This document shows, in pieces, positions 19,089 to 27,866 of a stretch of 64,000 nt of DNA (positions are counted from its first letter, which is position 1; the number at the start of each line of letters is the position of its first letter). A program made the position numbers and the translations under genes. A model generated the notes under the pieces. That model had not been told where the DNA came from. It saw only the letters and a program-made list of their open reading frames with translations, and searched no databases. The stretch covers positions 186,001-250,000 of the forward strand of contig NZ_OBEL01000004.1 of the NCBI RefSeq assembly GCF_900215605.1, given 5' to 3'. This DNA comes from Cohaesibacter gelatinilyticus (GTDB lineage: Bacteria > Pseudomonadota > Alphaproteobacteria > Rhizobiales > Cohaesibacteraceae).

Positions 19089-20297
19089 CTATGCCACTTT
19101 TTGAGGATGGGTGAGGGCTGCAATGCCGGGTAGGGTCTTACCTTCCAACCATTCGAGGAAGGCACCACCTGCGCTGGAGACATAGGTAAAGCTGTCTCCC
19201 ACATCGGCAGCATTCAAAGCAGCCACAGTGTCGCCACCACCAGCAATGGCAATCAGCTTGCCGTCTTTGCATAGCCCGGCTGTTCTGCAGGCCAGTGTCA
19301 GAGTGGCAATGTCAAAAGGCTGGATTTCAAAGGCACCCAGTGGTCCATTCCAGAGCACGGTTCTGGCGCTGACAATTTCTTGCTCAAAGAGCGCAATGCT
19401 TGCTGAGCCTGCATCCAGAATCATCGAGTCTGCCGGGCATTGCATGGCTGAGAGACGGATGTTTGGAGAATCTTTCTCGAACTCTCTTGCAACCACAATA
19501 TCGACAGGCAGGATGAGACGGCAGCCATGTTCTTCGGCGAGAGCTTCGATCTCGCGAACCATTGCAACCTGATCTGCTTCATGCAGGGATTTGCCCATTG
19601 GTGCACCCCTGGCGTGAAGGAAGGTATTGGCCATACCACCGCCAATGATTACGGCATCGAGTTTTCGGACCAGATTTTTGAGTACTGCAATCTTGGAAGA
19701 CACTTTGGCTCCGCCGACAATGGCAATGGCCGGGCTTTGCGGTGCTTCCAGAGCGCTCGACAAGGCATCCAGTTCTTCCATCAACAAGGGCCCCGCATAG
19801 GAAGGCAAAAGCGAAGCAATAGCGCTGGTGGATGCATGGGCACGATGAGCGCAGGAAAAGGCATCATTGACATACAAGTCGCCAAGCTTTGAAAGAGCTT
19901 TGGCAAAGGCCAGATCATTACTCTCTTCGCCTGCTTCAAAACGCACATTCTCGCAAAGCAAAACTTCGCCATCTTTCAAGGCATTGGCTTTGGTTTCAGC
20001 TTCACTGCCAATGCAAACTGCAGCAAACTGAACTGTACAAGGAAGAGCCACCTCCAGGCTTGGGATGAGCTGAGCAACTGAAAAATGCTCCTCCGGTCCA
20101 TTCTTTGGGCGACCCAAATGGGTGAGAATGACCAATCTCGCACCGCGATCCAGCAAGGGACGTATTCCAGCGGCAAAGCGTTCGATGCGAGTGGTATCAC
20201 TCACTGCTCCGTTGTTGAGTGGTACGTTGAGATCGGCCCGGACAAGTAGTCGCTTGCCTTTGACATCCTGATCCAGAATGGAATGAAAATTCCTCAT
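19089..20297 (-). CDS. cbbK: Phosphoglycerate kinase
   Basis: A 402-residue kinase that phosphorylates 3-phosphoglycerate, the Rubisco product. Motifs: LLVRADLNVPLNNG, LTHLGRPKNGPEE, CENVRFEAGEESN, AIVGGAKVSSKI, IIGGGMANTFL, VLWNGPLGAFEI and the nucleotide loop IAGGGDTVAALN. Start at 20297 (MRNFHSILDQD) is chosen because ATGA overlaps the gap stop by four bases; a longer frame to 20351 would add 18 non-homologous residues inside gap. Confidence 0.96.
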   Translation of the reverse strand: MRNFHSILDQDVKGKRLLVRADLNVPLNNGAVSDTTRIERFAAGIRPLLDRGARLVILTHLGRPKNGPEEHFSVAQLIPSLEVALPCTVQFAAVCIGSEAETKANALKDGEVLLCENVRFEAGEESNDLAFAKALSKLGDLYVNDAFSCAHRAHASTSAIASLLPSYAGPLLMEELDALSSALEAPQSPAIAIVGGAKVSSKIAVLKNLVRKLDAVIIGGGMANTFLHARGAPMGKSLHEADQVAMVREIEALAEEHGCRLILPVDIVVAREFEKDSPNIRLSAMQCPADSMILDAGSASIALFEQEIVSARTVLWNGPLGAFEIQPFDIATLTLACRTAGLCKDGKLIAIAGGGDTVAALNAADVGDSFTYVSSAGGAFLEWLEGKTLPGIAALTHPQKVA

Positions 20298-21295
20298 ATC
20301 AGCCTCCCGAGCGCGACGGCGGTGTCTGCCATGCGGTTGGAAAATCCCCATTCATTGTCGTACCAGGACAGGATGCGTACCATGGTGCCGTCCATGACCT
20401 TTGTCTGGTCCATATGAAAGATGGAGGAATGGGGATCGTGATTGAAATCGACCGACACATTGGCGAGATCGCTATAGCCAAGAATGCCTTTCAATGACCC
20501 ATCTGCAGCGGTGCGAATGGCGGCATTTACCTCTTCTGCACTGGTGGGGCGGTCGGCTTCGAACACCAGATCGACAACAGAAACATTGGGTGTGGGGACG
20601 CGAATGGCCACACCGTCCAGTTTGCCGTTCAATTCTGGCAGAACAAGGCCGACCGCCTTGGCTGCGCCGGTGGAGGTTGGGATCATGCTCATGGCAGCAG
20701 CCCTGGCGCGATAGAGATCACCATGCATGGTATCCAGCGTTGGCTGGTCGCCGGTATAGGAGTGGATGGTGGTCATGAAGCCACGTTTGATGCCGATGGC
20801 ATCATTCAGCACCTTGGCTACTGGCGACAGGCAATTGGTGGTGCAGGAGGCATTGGAGACGACCAGATCGTCTGTAGTCAGGCTGTCATGATTGACCCCA
20901 TACACAATGGTTTTGTCTGCATTGGATGCGGGCGCAGAGACCAGAACACGTTTGGAGCCATTCTTCAGATGTGCGGACGCCTTCTCACGTGTGGCGAAAA
21001 TGCCGGTGCATTCCAATGCCACATCCACGTCATTCCAAGGCAAATCTTTCGGGTCACGAATGGCTGTGACTCTGATTGGTCCGCGCCCAGCGTCAATGCT
21101 ATTCTCCGTTGTTTTGATCACACCGGGAAAGCGCCCATGCACGCTGTCAAATTTCAGCAAATGTGCATTGGTCCCTACCGGTCCGAGATCATTGATAGCG
21201 ACGACCTCTATGTCCGTTCGATCCGTCTCCAGGATGGCACGAAGCACATTTCTCCCGATACGGCCAAAGCCGTTTATGGCAACTTTAACAGTCAT
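20294..21295 (-). CDS. cbbG: Glyceraldehyde-3-phosphate dehydrogenase
   Basis: A 333-residue dehydrogenase reducing 1,3-bisphosphoglycerate. VAINGFGRIGRNVLRAI (NAD(P) fold), the catalytic cysteine in VSNASCTTNCLSP, MTTIHSYTGDQ, TGAAKAVGLVLPELNGKLDG and WYDNEWGFSNRM are present. It sits between transketolase and pgk and is coupled to pgk by a four-base overlap. Cofactor preference was not judged. Confidence 0.97.
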   Translation of the reverse strand: MTVKVAINGFGRIGRNVLRAILETDRTDIEVVAINDLGPVGTNAHLLKFDSVHGRFPGVIKTTENSIDAGRGPIRVTAIRDPKDLPWNDVDVALECTGIFATREKASAHLKNGSKRVLVSAPASNADKTIVYGVNHDSLTTDDLVVSNASCTTNCLSPVAKVLNDAIGIKRGFMTTIHSYTGDQPTLDTMHGDLYRARAAAMSMIPTSTGAAKAVGLVLPELNGKLDGVAIRVPTPNVSVVDLVFEADRPTSAEEVNAAIRTAADGSLKGILGYSDLANVSVDFNHDPHSSIFHMDQTKVMDGTMVRILSWYDNEWGFSNRMADTAVALGRLI

Positions 21296-21304
21296 ATCAA
21301 TTCC

Positions 21305-23296
21305 TTAGCTAATCAAATTGGCAGCTGTGCGAGCGACATTCTCAGCCGTGATGCCGAAATGGCGATAGAGATCATCCGCTGGAGCAGAAGCTCCGAACCC
21401 TTGCATGCCGACAAAGGCGCTCTTTGGTCCCAACAGATCGGACCATCCCTGGCGAACAGCAGCCTCAACCCCGACGCGAGGTGCTGTGCCAAGGACGGAG
21501 AGACGATAGGCGTCTCCCTGTCGCATGAAGAGTTCGAAGCAAGGCACCGAGACCACCGCTGCCTGAATGTCCTGTTCTTCCAGGATGTCTGCTGCTTCCA
21601 GTGCGATTGTGACTTCGGAGCCGGTGGCGAAGAGTGTCACATCTCTGTCCTTGGTAGCCTCGCGCAAGACATAGGCCCCCTTGGCCGTCATGTTGGCAGC
21701 ATTGTGGGTCTTGCGGATCGTTGGCAGCCCTTGCCGGGAAAGGCATAGAACAGATGGCGTATTGGAAGAGAGCAAGGCCAGCTCCCAAGCCTCTGCTGTT
21801 TCCACCGCATCAGCTGGTCGGAAGACATCCATATTGGGCATGGCGCGCAGGCTTGCGATGGTTTCAACTGGTTGATGGGTTGGACCATCCTCGCCAAGAC
21901 CAATGGAATCGTGGGTCATGACATAGACCACAGGTTGCTCCATCAGTGACGAGAGCCGCATCGCCGGACGGCAATAGTCGGCAAAGGCCAAGAAGGTGCC
22001 GCCATAGGGCAGAAAGCCGCCATGCAAGCTGAGGCCATTCATTATGGCAGCCATGCAATGCTCGCGGATGCCATAATGAATATAGGAACCGCTAAAATCA
22101 TGCCTGGTGACCGGCATCATCGCCTTGGCACGGGTATTATTGGAGCCAGTCAGATCGGCCGAGCCACCTGCGAGATTGGGCAATACATTATGGATCACAT
22201 CGAGCGTGATTTCGGATGCCTTGCGCGTTGCGACTTTGGGCATGCTTTCACTCAACCCTTCCTTTAAAATCTGAATGGCGGATTGCAAGGCTTTGGCATC
22301 TGGTGAAGCCAGCGTTGTCGCAAAGTCTTCCTTTCGCTCGGACTGGATCAGGCGATCTTCCCAGACCTGTCGTTGAAGGGCACCGCGTTCTGCAATAGCA
22401 CCCCAGGATTGATAAATGGAATCCGGTATCTCGAACGCATCATGGGGCCAACCCAGAGCCTTGCGAGTGGCTTCGATTTCGGCTTCGCCCAAAGGCGCGC
22501 CATGCACACCGCTCGTACCTTGCTTGGCAGGAGAACCAAATCCGATCATGGTTCTGCATGCAATCATGGAGGGGCGGTTTTCCCGCCGAGCCAGATCGAT
22601 GGCGCCTGCAACGGCCTTTTTGTCATGACCATTGATTTCCTGCACATGCCAACCTGCTGCTTCAAAGCGTGCACGTTGATCCATGGAGGTGGAGAGATCG
22701 GTCGGGCCATCAATGGTGATGTGATTATCATCCCAAAAGACAATCAACTTGCCCAATCCCATATGTCCGGCAAAGTCGATGGCTTCCTGGCTGATGCCTT
22801 CCATCAGGCAACCGTCGCCAGCGAGTACATAGGTGTAGTGATCGACAAGCTTGTCTCCAAAGCGGGCATTTTGCATCCGCTCGGCCAGCGCCATGCCAAC
22901 GGCAGTGGCAATGCCTTGTCCCAGTGGCCCGGTGGTGGTCTCGATTCCTTTTGCATGTCCATATTCGGGATGTCCAGCCGTGCGTGCTTCCATCTGGCGG
23001 AAATTGCGCAACTGATCCATATCCATATCATCGTAGCCAAGAAGATGATGAATGGCATAGATCAGCATGGATCCGTGCCCGGCCGAGAGCACGAAGCGAT
23101 CCCGGTCAGGCCAATCGGGATTGGTCGGGTCGATCTTGATGAAACGATTGAAGAGGACGCTGGCAATATCGGCCATACCCATGGGGGCACCGGGATGGCC
23201 GGAATTGGCCTTTTGTACCGCGTCCATGGTCAGGGCGCGCACAGCGTTGGCCATCAGGTCTTCGGCATTGATGATTGGGATTGTTTGTTCATTCAT
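21305..23296 (-). CDS. cbbT: Transketolase
   Basis: Thiamine-diphosphate enzyme of 663 residues for the carbon rearrangements of the Calvin cycle. [62 protein letters not shown] (ThDP/metal site), SKAHG-type loop read as [35 protein letters not shown] and [16 protein letters not shown] are all visible. It lies 15 bases after cbbP and 10 before gap. Confidence 0.97.
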   Translation of the reverse strand: MNEQTIPIINAEDLMANAVRALTMDAVQKANSGHPGAPMGMADIASVLFNRFIKIDPTNPDWPDRDRFVLSAGHGSMLIYAIHHLLGYDDMDMDQLRNFRQMEARTAGHPEYGHAKGIETTTGPLGQGIATAVGMALAERMQNARFGDKLVDHYTYVLAGDGCLMEGISQEAIDFAGHMGLGKLIVFWDDNHITIDGPTDLSTSMDQRARFEAAGWHVQEINGHDKKAVAGAIDLARRENRPSMIACRTMIGFGSPAKQGTSGVHGAPLGEAEIEATRKALGWPHDAFEIPDSIYQSWGAIAERGALQRQVWEDRLIQSERKEDFATTLASPDAKALQSAIQILKEGLSESMPKVATRKASEITLDVIHNVLPNLAGGSADLTGSNNTRAKAMMPVTRHDFSGSYIHYGIREHCMAAIMNGLSLHGGFLPYGGTFLAFADYCRPAMRLSSLMEQPVVYVMTHDSIGLGEDGPTHQPVETIASLRAMPNMDVFRPADAVETAEAWELALLSSNTPSVLCLSRQGLPTIRKTHNAANMTAKGAYVLREATKDRDVTLFATGSEVTIALEAADILEEQDIQAAVVSVPCFELFMRQGDAYRLSVLGTAPRVGVEAAVRQGWSDLLGPKSAFVGMQGFGASAPADDLYRHFGITAENVARTAANLIS

Positions 23297-23310
23297 TGCG
23301 TCTCTCCTGA

Positions 23311-24183
23311 TTAGCTGCGGCGGGATTCACTGATGAGGCGGTGGACCATCGGCGTCAGGATCAGCTGCATGGCCAGGTCCATCTTGCCGCCGGGAATAAC
23401 GATGGAATTGGCCCGGCTCATCCAACTGCCCTCGATCATGGAAATGAGGTAAGGGAAATCGATGCCACGTGGATTGCGGAAGCGGATGACGACGATGCTT
23501 TCATCCGGTGTCGGGATCCAGCGTGCGATGAACGGATCGGACGTATCCACCACCGGTACCCTTTGGAAATTGATATCCGTACGGATGAATTGCGGGCAGA
23601 TGCAATGCACATAGGCATGCATGCGGCGCAGAATGGTGTCGGTAATGGCTTCTGTCGAATAGCCACGCTTGTCGGTATCGCGATGGATCTTCTGAATCCA
23701 CTCCAGATTGATCACCGGAACGACACCGATCTTGAGATCGGCAAGGGCAGCGAGGTCGACCTCGTCATTCACCACTGCGCCGTGCAAGCCTTCATAAAAG
23801 AGGAGATCGGACCCCTCATCAAAATTTTTCCAGTCGGTGAAGGTGCCGGGATCTCCGCCCCATTTCTCGGCCTCAATGTCATCATGAATATAATGACGGG
23901 TCATTCCGTTGCCGGTTTCGCCATAAGAACGAAACGCTTCCGCCAATTTTTCCAGCTCATTGGCTTCATAGCTGAAATGGCTGAAGGTCTCATCACCCTG
24001 ACTTTTACGGTGTTCAAGTTGCTGCTTCATTGCAGCGCGGTCATAGCGATGAAAGGCGTCACCCTCGATCGAGACGGCCTTGATCCCTTCGCGGCGAAAG
24101 ATCTGATCAAAAGTGGTTTTGACCGTGGTTGTTCCGGCCCCGGATGATCCGGTCACAGAGATGATGGGATGCTTCTTGCTCAT
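23311..24183 (-). CDS. cbbP: Phosphoribulokinase, class I
   Basis: A 290-residue kinase that makes ribulose-1,5-bisphosphate. P-loop [29 protein letters not shown], the catalytic region [17 protein letters not shown] and [24 protein letters not shown] are characteristic of the proteobacterial octameric class I enzyme, as is the length. With cbbL it is the diagnostic gene pair for a functional Calvin cycle. Confidence 0.97.
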   Translation of the reverse strand: MSKKHPIISVTGSSGAGTTTVKTTFDQIFRREGIKAVSIEGDAFHRYDRAAMKQQLEHRKSQGDETFSHFSYEANELEKLAEAFRSYGETGNGMTRHYIHDDIEAEKWGGDPGTFTDWKNFDEGSDLLFYEGLHGAVVNDEVDLAALADLKIGVVPVINLEWIQKIHRDTDKRGYSTEAITDTILRRMHAYVHCICPQFIRTDINFQRVPVVDTSDPFIARWIPTPDESIVVIRFRNPRGIDFPYLISMIEGSWMSRANSIVIPGGKMDLAMQLILTPMVHRLISESRRS

Positions 24184-24212
24184 CTGGATTTCCTCTTAAC
24201 TCGGAACTGAAC

Positions 24213-25220
24213 TTACGCCCGGAACAGGCCGCGACTGTTGAACAGGGCAGAGACTTCCTGTTCTGATAGGGAGAAATAATCTGCTATGCGCGAGACATTG
24301 TCGGGCGAGCCAAAAACAAAGGAGGTGCGGGCATGAAGCGAAGATGCGCTCTGCTGCATGATCGGCATGGTGCCGTCAGTTGCCTTGCCCCCGGCCTGCT
24401 CAATCAGAAAGGCGATGGGTGCACATTCATACACCATGCGCAGACGGCCTGATGCATAGCCGGAACGGCTGTCCGAGGGATAGAGGAACACACCACCCCG
24501 GCTGAGAATGCGATGGGTTTCGGCCACAAGGGATGCCACCCAACGCATGTTGAATTCTTCACTTCGTGGGCCTTCGCTCCCCGCTATGCAATCATCGATA
24601 TAGGCGCGGATCGGCTTGTCCCAATGGCGGTAATTGGAGGCATTGATGGCATATTCGGTGGAGCTATCGCTGACCCTGATGCTCGGATCGACCAACTCAA
24701 AGCGATTGCTGTCGGGATTGAGCAAATAGAATTGTGTTCCCGCACCAAAAGTGATGGCAAGACCGGTTTGCGGACCATAGATGATGTATCCAGCAGCGAT
24801 TTGTTCTGAAGCCGGACGCAGGAAGCTTTCGTTGGCTTCACCATGGGCCTCATATATTGAGAAAATGGTGCCAATGGATACGTTCACATCGATATTGGAT
24901 GAACCATCCAGAGGGTCAATTGCCAAGGCATAGCGGCCCTCTCGATCCAGTGATATTACATCCTCTTGCTCTTCAGATGCATACCAGCGGATATTGGCAT
25001 TACAAAGCTTGGCCAGAAACATGTCATCGGCCAAAACATCCAATGCTTTCTGCCCATCACCATCACTGTTTTCACCCACTTCGTGGCCAAGAGATTGACC
25101 CAAGGGTCCTTTGGCAATGATCACGGCCAACTCCCTTGCAGTGTCGCAAAGGGCGTTGACTACCGGCTGCAAATTGGCCGGGATATGATCACCGGAGATG
25201 GCTGTACTCGATATTCGCAT
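24213..25220 (-). CDS. cbbF: Fructose-1,6-/sedoheptulose-1,7-bisphosphatase
   Basis: A 335-residue type I FBPase that opens the cbb operon. Metal site EEQEDV and IDPLDGSSNIDVNVSIGTIFSIY, then the substrate-binding YEINASNYRHW-like block and SRGGVFLYPSDSR are present. In autotrophic alphaproteobacteria this isoenzyme also acts on sedoheptulose bisphosphate. It is divergent from cbbR across a 103-base promoter region. GAGGTTG lies upstream of the ATG. Confidence 0.96.
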   Translation of the reverse strand: MRISSTAISGDHIPANLQPVVNALCDTARELAVIIAKGPLGQSLGHEVGENSDGDGQKALDVLADDMFLAKLCNANIRWYASEEQEDVISLDREGRYALAIDPLDGSSNIDVNVSIGTIFSIYEAHGEANESFLRPASEQIAAGYIIYGPQTGLAITFGAGTQFYLLNPDSNRFELVDPSIRVSDSSTEYAINASNYRHWDKPIRAYIDDCIAGSEGPRSEEFNMRWVASLVAETHRILSRGGVFLYPSDSRSGYASGRLRMVYECAPIAFLIEQAGGKATDGTMPIMQQSASSLHARTSFVFGSPDNVSRIADYFSLSEQEVSALFNSRGLFRA

Positions 25221-25252
25221 AATAATATTTCAACCTCAGCTCTTGACGAGAC

Positions 25253-25317
25253 TGAATATTTCATTCCACATTTCAATCTATGAAAAAATTTAAAAAAAAG
25301 AATGTGAGATTAAATAA
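25253..25317. promoter_or_regulatory. cbbR-cbbF divergent promoter with candidate CbbR sites
   Basis: The intergenic segment contains the small palindrome TGAATATTTCA (25253-25263) and TGA-N7-TAA (25305-25317), the latter a T-N11-A box of the kind LysR regulators recognise (CbbR consensus TNA-N7-TNA). The second box lies within seven bases of the cbbR start codon, suiting autoregulation. Binding is inferred. Confidence 0.5.
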
Positions 25318-25323
25318 AATTTA

Positions 25324-26247
25324 ATGCCAAAGCTTGAAGCCATAACCCTCAAGCAGTTGCGCGCTTTACGCGCCATTGCCGACCATGGGTCCATTACTGC
25401 CGCAGCCAATGAGCTGGGGCTGACGCCTCCTGCGGTTCATACACAAGTCAAGGGATTGGAGCAGGCGCTCAATTGTACAGTGCTGGAATCCAGCCGCCAG
25501 CATGGACCGACTTTCACGCCGGAAGGGCAGACCATACTGGATGCTGAGCGGCAAATTCTGGCTATATTGAACAGCTCGGTCGAACGGGTGAGAGCACTGA
25601 AGCATGGACAGACCGGTGTGGTGGTTTTGGGTGTTGTCAGTACGGCAAAATATTTTGTCCCCGGCCTTGTTGCACAAATTGGAGAAGCCTATCCGGATAT
25701 TGATGTGATCCTGAAAGTGGGCAATCGGCAGGACATCATTCGTGAGTTGTCAGAGCGAACCATTGATATGGCCATCATGGGGCGTCCACCAAGAAGTCCC
25801 GCCAATATTGCTGAAGTGATTGGAACTCATCCTCATGTTTTCATTGCTGCTTCCGATCATCCGCTGGCAGGCAAGGAGGATATCAGTCCTGCGGATTTTC
25901 TTGCTCAGACATTTCTCAGTCGAGAGCAGGGATCAGGTACCCTTATCCTTATGACCCGTTACCTGGATCGACTTGGAGAGGGGACCCCCTATCGGGCGAT
26001 CGAGATGGGATCGAATGAGACCATCAAACAAGCAGTCATCGCCAACCTTGGTATCGCTCTGATCTCGCAACATACCACGACAGAAGAGATCAAATCTGGC
26101 CGCTTGGTGACATTGGAAGTGGAGGGTTTACCCATCGTCCGCCAATGGTTTTTACTCCATCGAGAAGATGTCGAAATTTCCAATACGCTTAAAACCGTGC
26201 GCGACTTCATCCTCGATCTCAAAGCCAGCTTCTTGCCGACTCTCTGA
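25324..26247 (+). CDS. cbbR: CbbR, LysR-type activator of the cbb operon
   Basis: A 307-residue LysR regulator. The winged helix is ITLKQLRALRAIADHGSITAAANELGLTPPAVHTQVKGLEQAL, and the effector domain begins near residue 95 with GVVVLGVVSTAKYFVPGLVAQI. Its divergent placement before cbbF is the hallmark of CbbR. Family knowledge says it senses Calvin-cycle metabolites such as RuBP or redox state. No Shine-Dalgarno sequence is apparent before the ATG, which is preceded by A+T-rich bases, suggesting weak translation. Confidence 0.93.
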   Translation: MPKLEAITLKQLRALRAIADHGSITAAANELGLTPPAVHTQVKGLEQALNCTVLESSRQHGPTFTPEGQTILDAERQILAILNSSVERVRALKHGQTGVVVLGVVSTAKYFVPGLVAQIGEAYPDIDVILKVGNRQDIIRELSERTIDMAIMGRPPRSPANIAEVIGTHPHVFIAASDHPLAGKEDISPADFLAQTFLSREQGSGTLILMTRYLDRLGEGTPYRAIEMGSNETIKQAVIANLGIALISQHTTTEEIKSGRLVTLEVEGLPIVRQWFLLHREDVEISNTLKTVRDFILDLKASFLPTL

Positions 26248-26487
26248 TTGAGAATTTTGCCTGGTAGGCCCATTCAGTCGTCATTCGCGTTCGCATCTCG
26301 TGCAGCTATGGCGCACTTAAAGAAAAATCATCGCAGATAAGGAGATGCCCATAGACCTGAGCGAGCTGTTTTGTCGCAGTTAAACATCATGAATGCATGA
26401 ATGTGCAGTGACCCGGACCCGTCAATCATCGACAATATGAGATCCAATCCTGCCATTCAAAATGATGTGGGAGGACCGAATAGAGCG

Positions 26488-27390
26488 ATGATTCCAGGTG
26501 ATTTTGATTATTTGCGGCCCAGGACCAAGAGTGAAGCACTTACCATGCTTCGCGAAGGTGGCGATGAGGCCAGACCCATTGCTGGAGGCCACAGCCTCAT
26601 TCCGATGATGAAGCTTCGCATGGCAACTCCAGAACGCCTTGTCGATCTGGGTGCTTTGAGCGATCTCAACTATATCGACATTGACAAAGAGGTTCGCATT
26701 GGCGCTTCAGTCACGCAGCACCAATTGATTGAATCTACAGAGCTGCATGATGCCTGCCCAATCTTGCGCGAAACGGCACTTCTGATTGCTGATCCGCAGA
26801 TCCGTTATTGCGGTACCATCGGTGGCAATGTGGCCAATGGTGATCCGGGCAATGACATGCCAGCGCTGATGCAGTGCCTGGATGCGACCTACATCATTGA
26901 AAGCACCAACGGCAAGCGTGAGGTCAAAGCCCGTGATTTCTATCAAGGTGCTTATTTCACGGCATTGGAGACGGTCGAGCTGATCACTGGCATTCGCTTC
27001 AAAGCTCCTGCTCAAGGGCATGGTTACTCCTATCAGAAGCTGAAGCGCAAGGTTGGTGATTACGCCACGGCTGCTGCGGCTGTTGTGCTCTCGATGTCTG
27101 AAGACAATGTGTTGGACGCTTCTGTCGCGCTGACCAATCTTGCCGATACTCCGCTTTATGTGGCCGAAGCAGAAAGCATCCTGACCAGTGCTCCTCTAAG
27201 TCCGATCACCATCAAGGGAGCGGTGAAAGCAGCCGAAGCCATCATGGCACCTGCGTCTGATGGCCGTGGTTCCAGTGAATATAGAACAAGAATGGGTGGT
27301 GTGATGGTTCAGCGAGCTATCGAAGCTGCCGTTGAGCGTGCTGATAAAACTGCCAAAAAGGGAGGGCTCTTCGGATGGCTAAAACGCTGA
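26488..27390 (+). CDS. coxM: Aerobic CO dehydrogenase medium (FAD) subunit
   Basis: FAD-binding subunit of about 300 residues that passes electrons from the Fe-S subunit to the quinone pool. [18 protein letters not shown], the FAD motifs [14 protein letters not shown] and [16 protein letters not shown] are those of CoxM. ATG at 26488 gives the usual N-terminus; upstream ATGs (26437 and GTG-region frames from 26401) would add unrelated residues. GGGAGG lies 12 bases upstream, a little far. It overlaps coxS by 16 bases. The M-S-L order is that of form I clusters. Confidence 0.94.
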   Translation: MIPGDFDYLRPRTKSEALTMLREGGDEARPIAGGHSLIPMMKLRMATPERLVDLGALSDLNYIDIDKEVRIGASVTQHQLIESTELHDACPILRETALLIADPQIRYCGTIGGNVANGDPGNDMPALMQCLDATYIIESTNGKREVKARDFYQGAYFTALETVELITGIRFKAPAQGHGYSYQKLKRKVGDYATAAAAVVLSMSEDNVLDASVALTNLADTPLYVAEAESILTSAPLSPITIKGAVKAAEAIMAPASDGRGSSEYRTRMGGVMVQRAIEAAVERADKTAKKGGLFGWLKR

Positions 27391-27866
27391 TCAAACTGAC
27401 CGTCAACGGCGATGAAATGGAAGTCGCCGTCGAGCCTCGTGATTTGCTGATCCATACTTTGCGCGAGCAATTGGAACTGACCGGCGCCCATATTGGCTGT
27501 GATACCAGCCATTGTGGTGCATGCACCGTCGATCTGGATGGCCGTTCGGTCAAAAGCTGCACCATGTTTGCGGTACAGGCAGACGGGGCGGAAATTACCA
27601 CCGTAGAAGGTATGGCCCATGCCGATGGCACATTGCATGCAATACAGGAGGCCTTCCGTGAAATGCATGGTCTTCAATGTGGTTTTTGTACGCCAGGCAT
27701 GATCATGCGGGCTCACCGTCTGCTGCAGGAGAATCCGATGCCAACTGAAGACGAAATCCGCTGGGGCATCTCCGGCAATCTGTGCCGCTGCACAGGCTAT
27801 CAGAACATTGTCAAAGCCGTTCAAATGGCTAGCGAAACACTCAGTCAAAAGGTGGCAGCGGAATAA
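27375..27866 (+). CDS. coxS: Aerobic CO dehydrogenase small (2Fe-2S) subunit
   Basis: A 163-residue protein with two [2Fe-2S] clusters. The N-terminal plant-ferredoxin-like domain has [12 protein letters not shown] and KSCTMFA; the C-terminal helical domain has [12 protein letters not shown] and [12 protein letters not shown]. These eight cysteines are the full set. It overlaps coxM, and its TAATGG end overlaps the coxL ATG. Confidence 0.96.
   Translation: MAKTLIKLTVNGDEMEVAVEPRDLLIHTLREQLELTGAHIGCDTSHCGACTVDLDGRSVKSCTMFAVQADGAEITTVEGMAHADGTLHAIQEAFREMHGLQCGFCTPGMIMRAHRLLQENPMPTEDEIRWGISGNLCRCTGYQNIVKAVQMASETLSQKVAAE

Noticed and set aside
22373-23314. Open frame of 313 codons antisense to transketolase, and similar long frames antisense to cbbL, cbbG and the NCS1 permease
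   Set aside because: All are complementary to well-identified genes, lack ribosome binding sites and show no recognisable domains.
26248-26487. Possible extra cox regulator gene (coxB/coxC) before coxM
   Set aside because: No open frame of useful length or MHYT motif is present in these 240 bases; the frame open from 26401 is merely an upstream extension of coxM.
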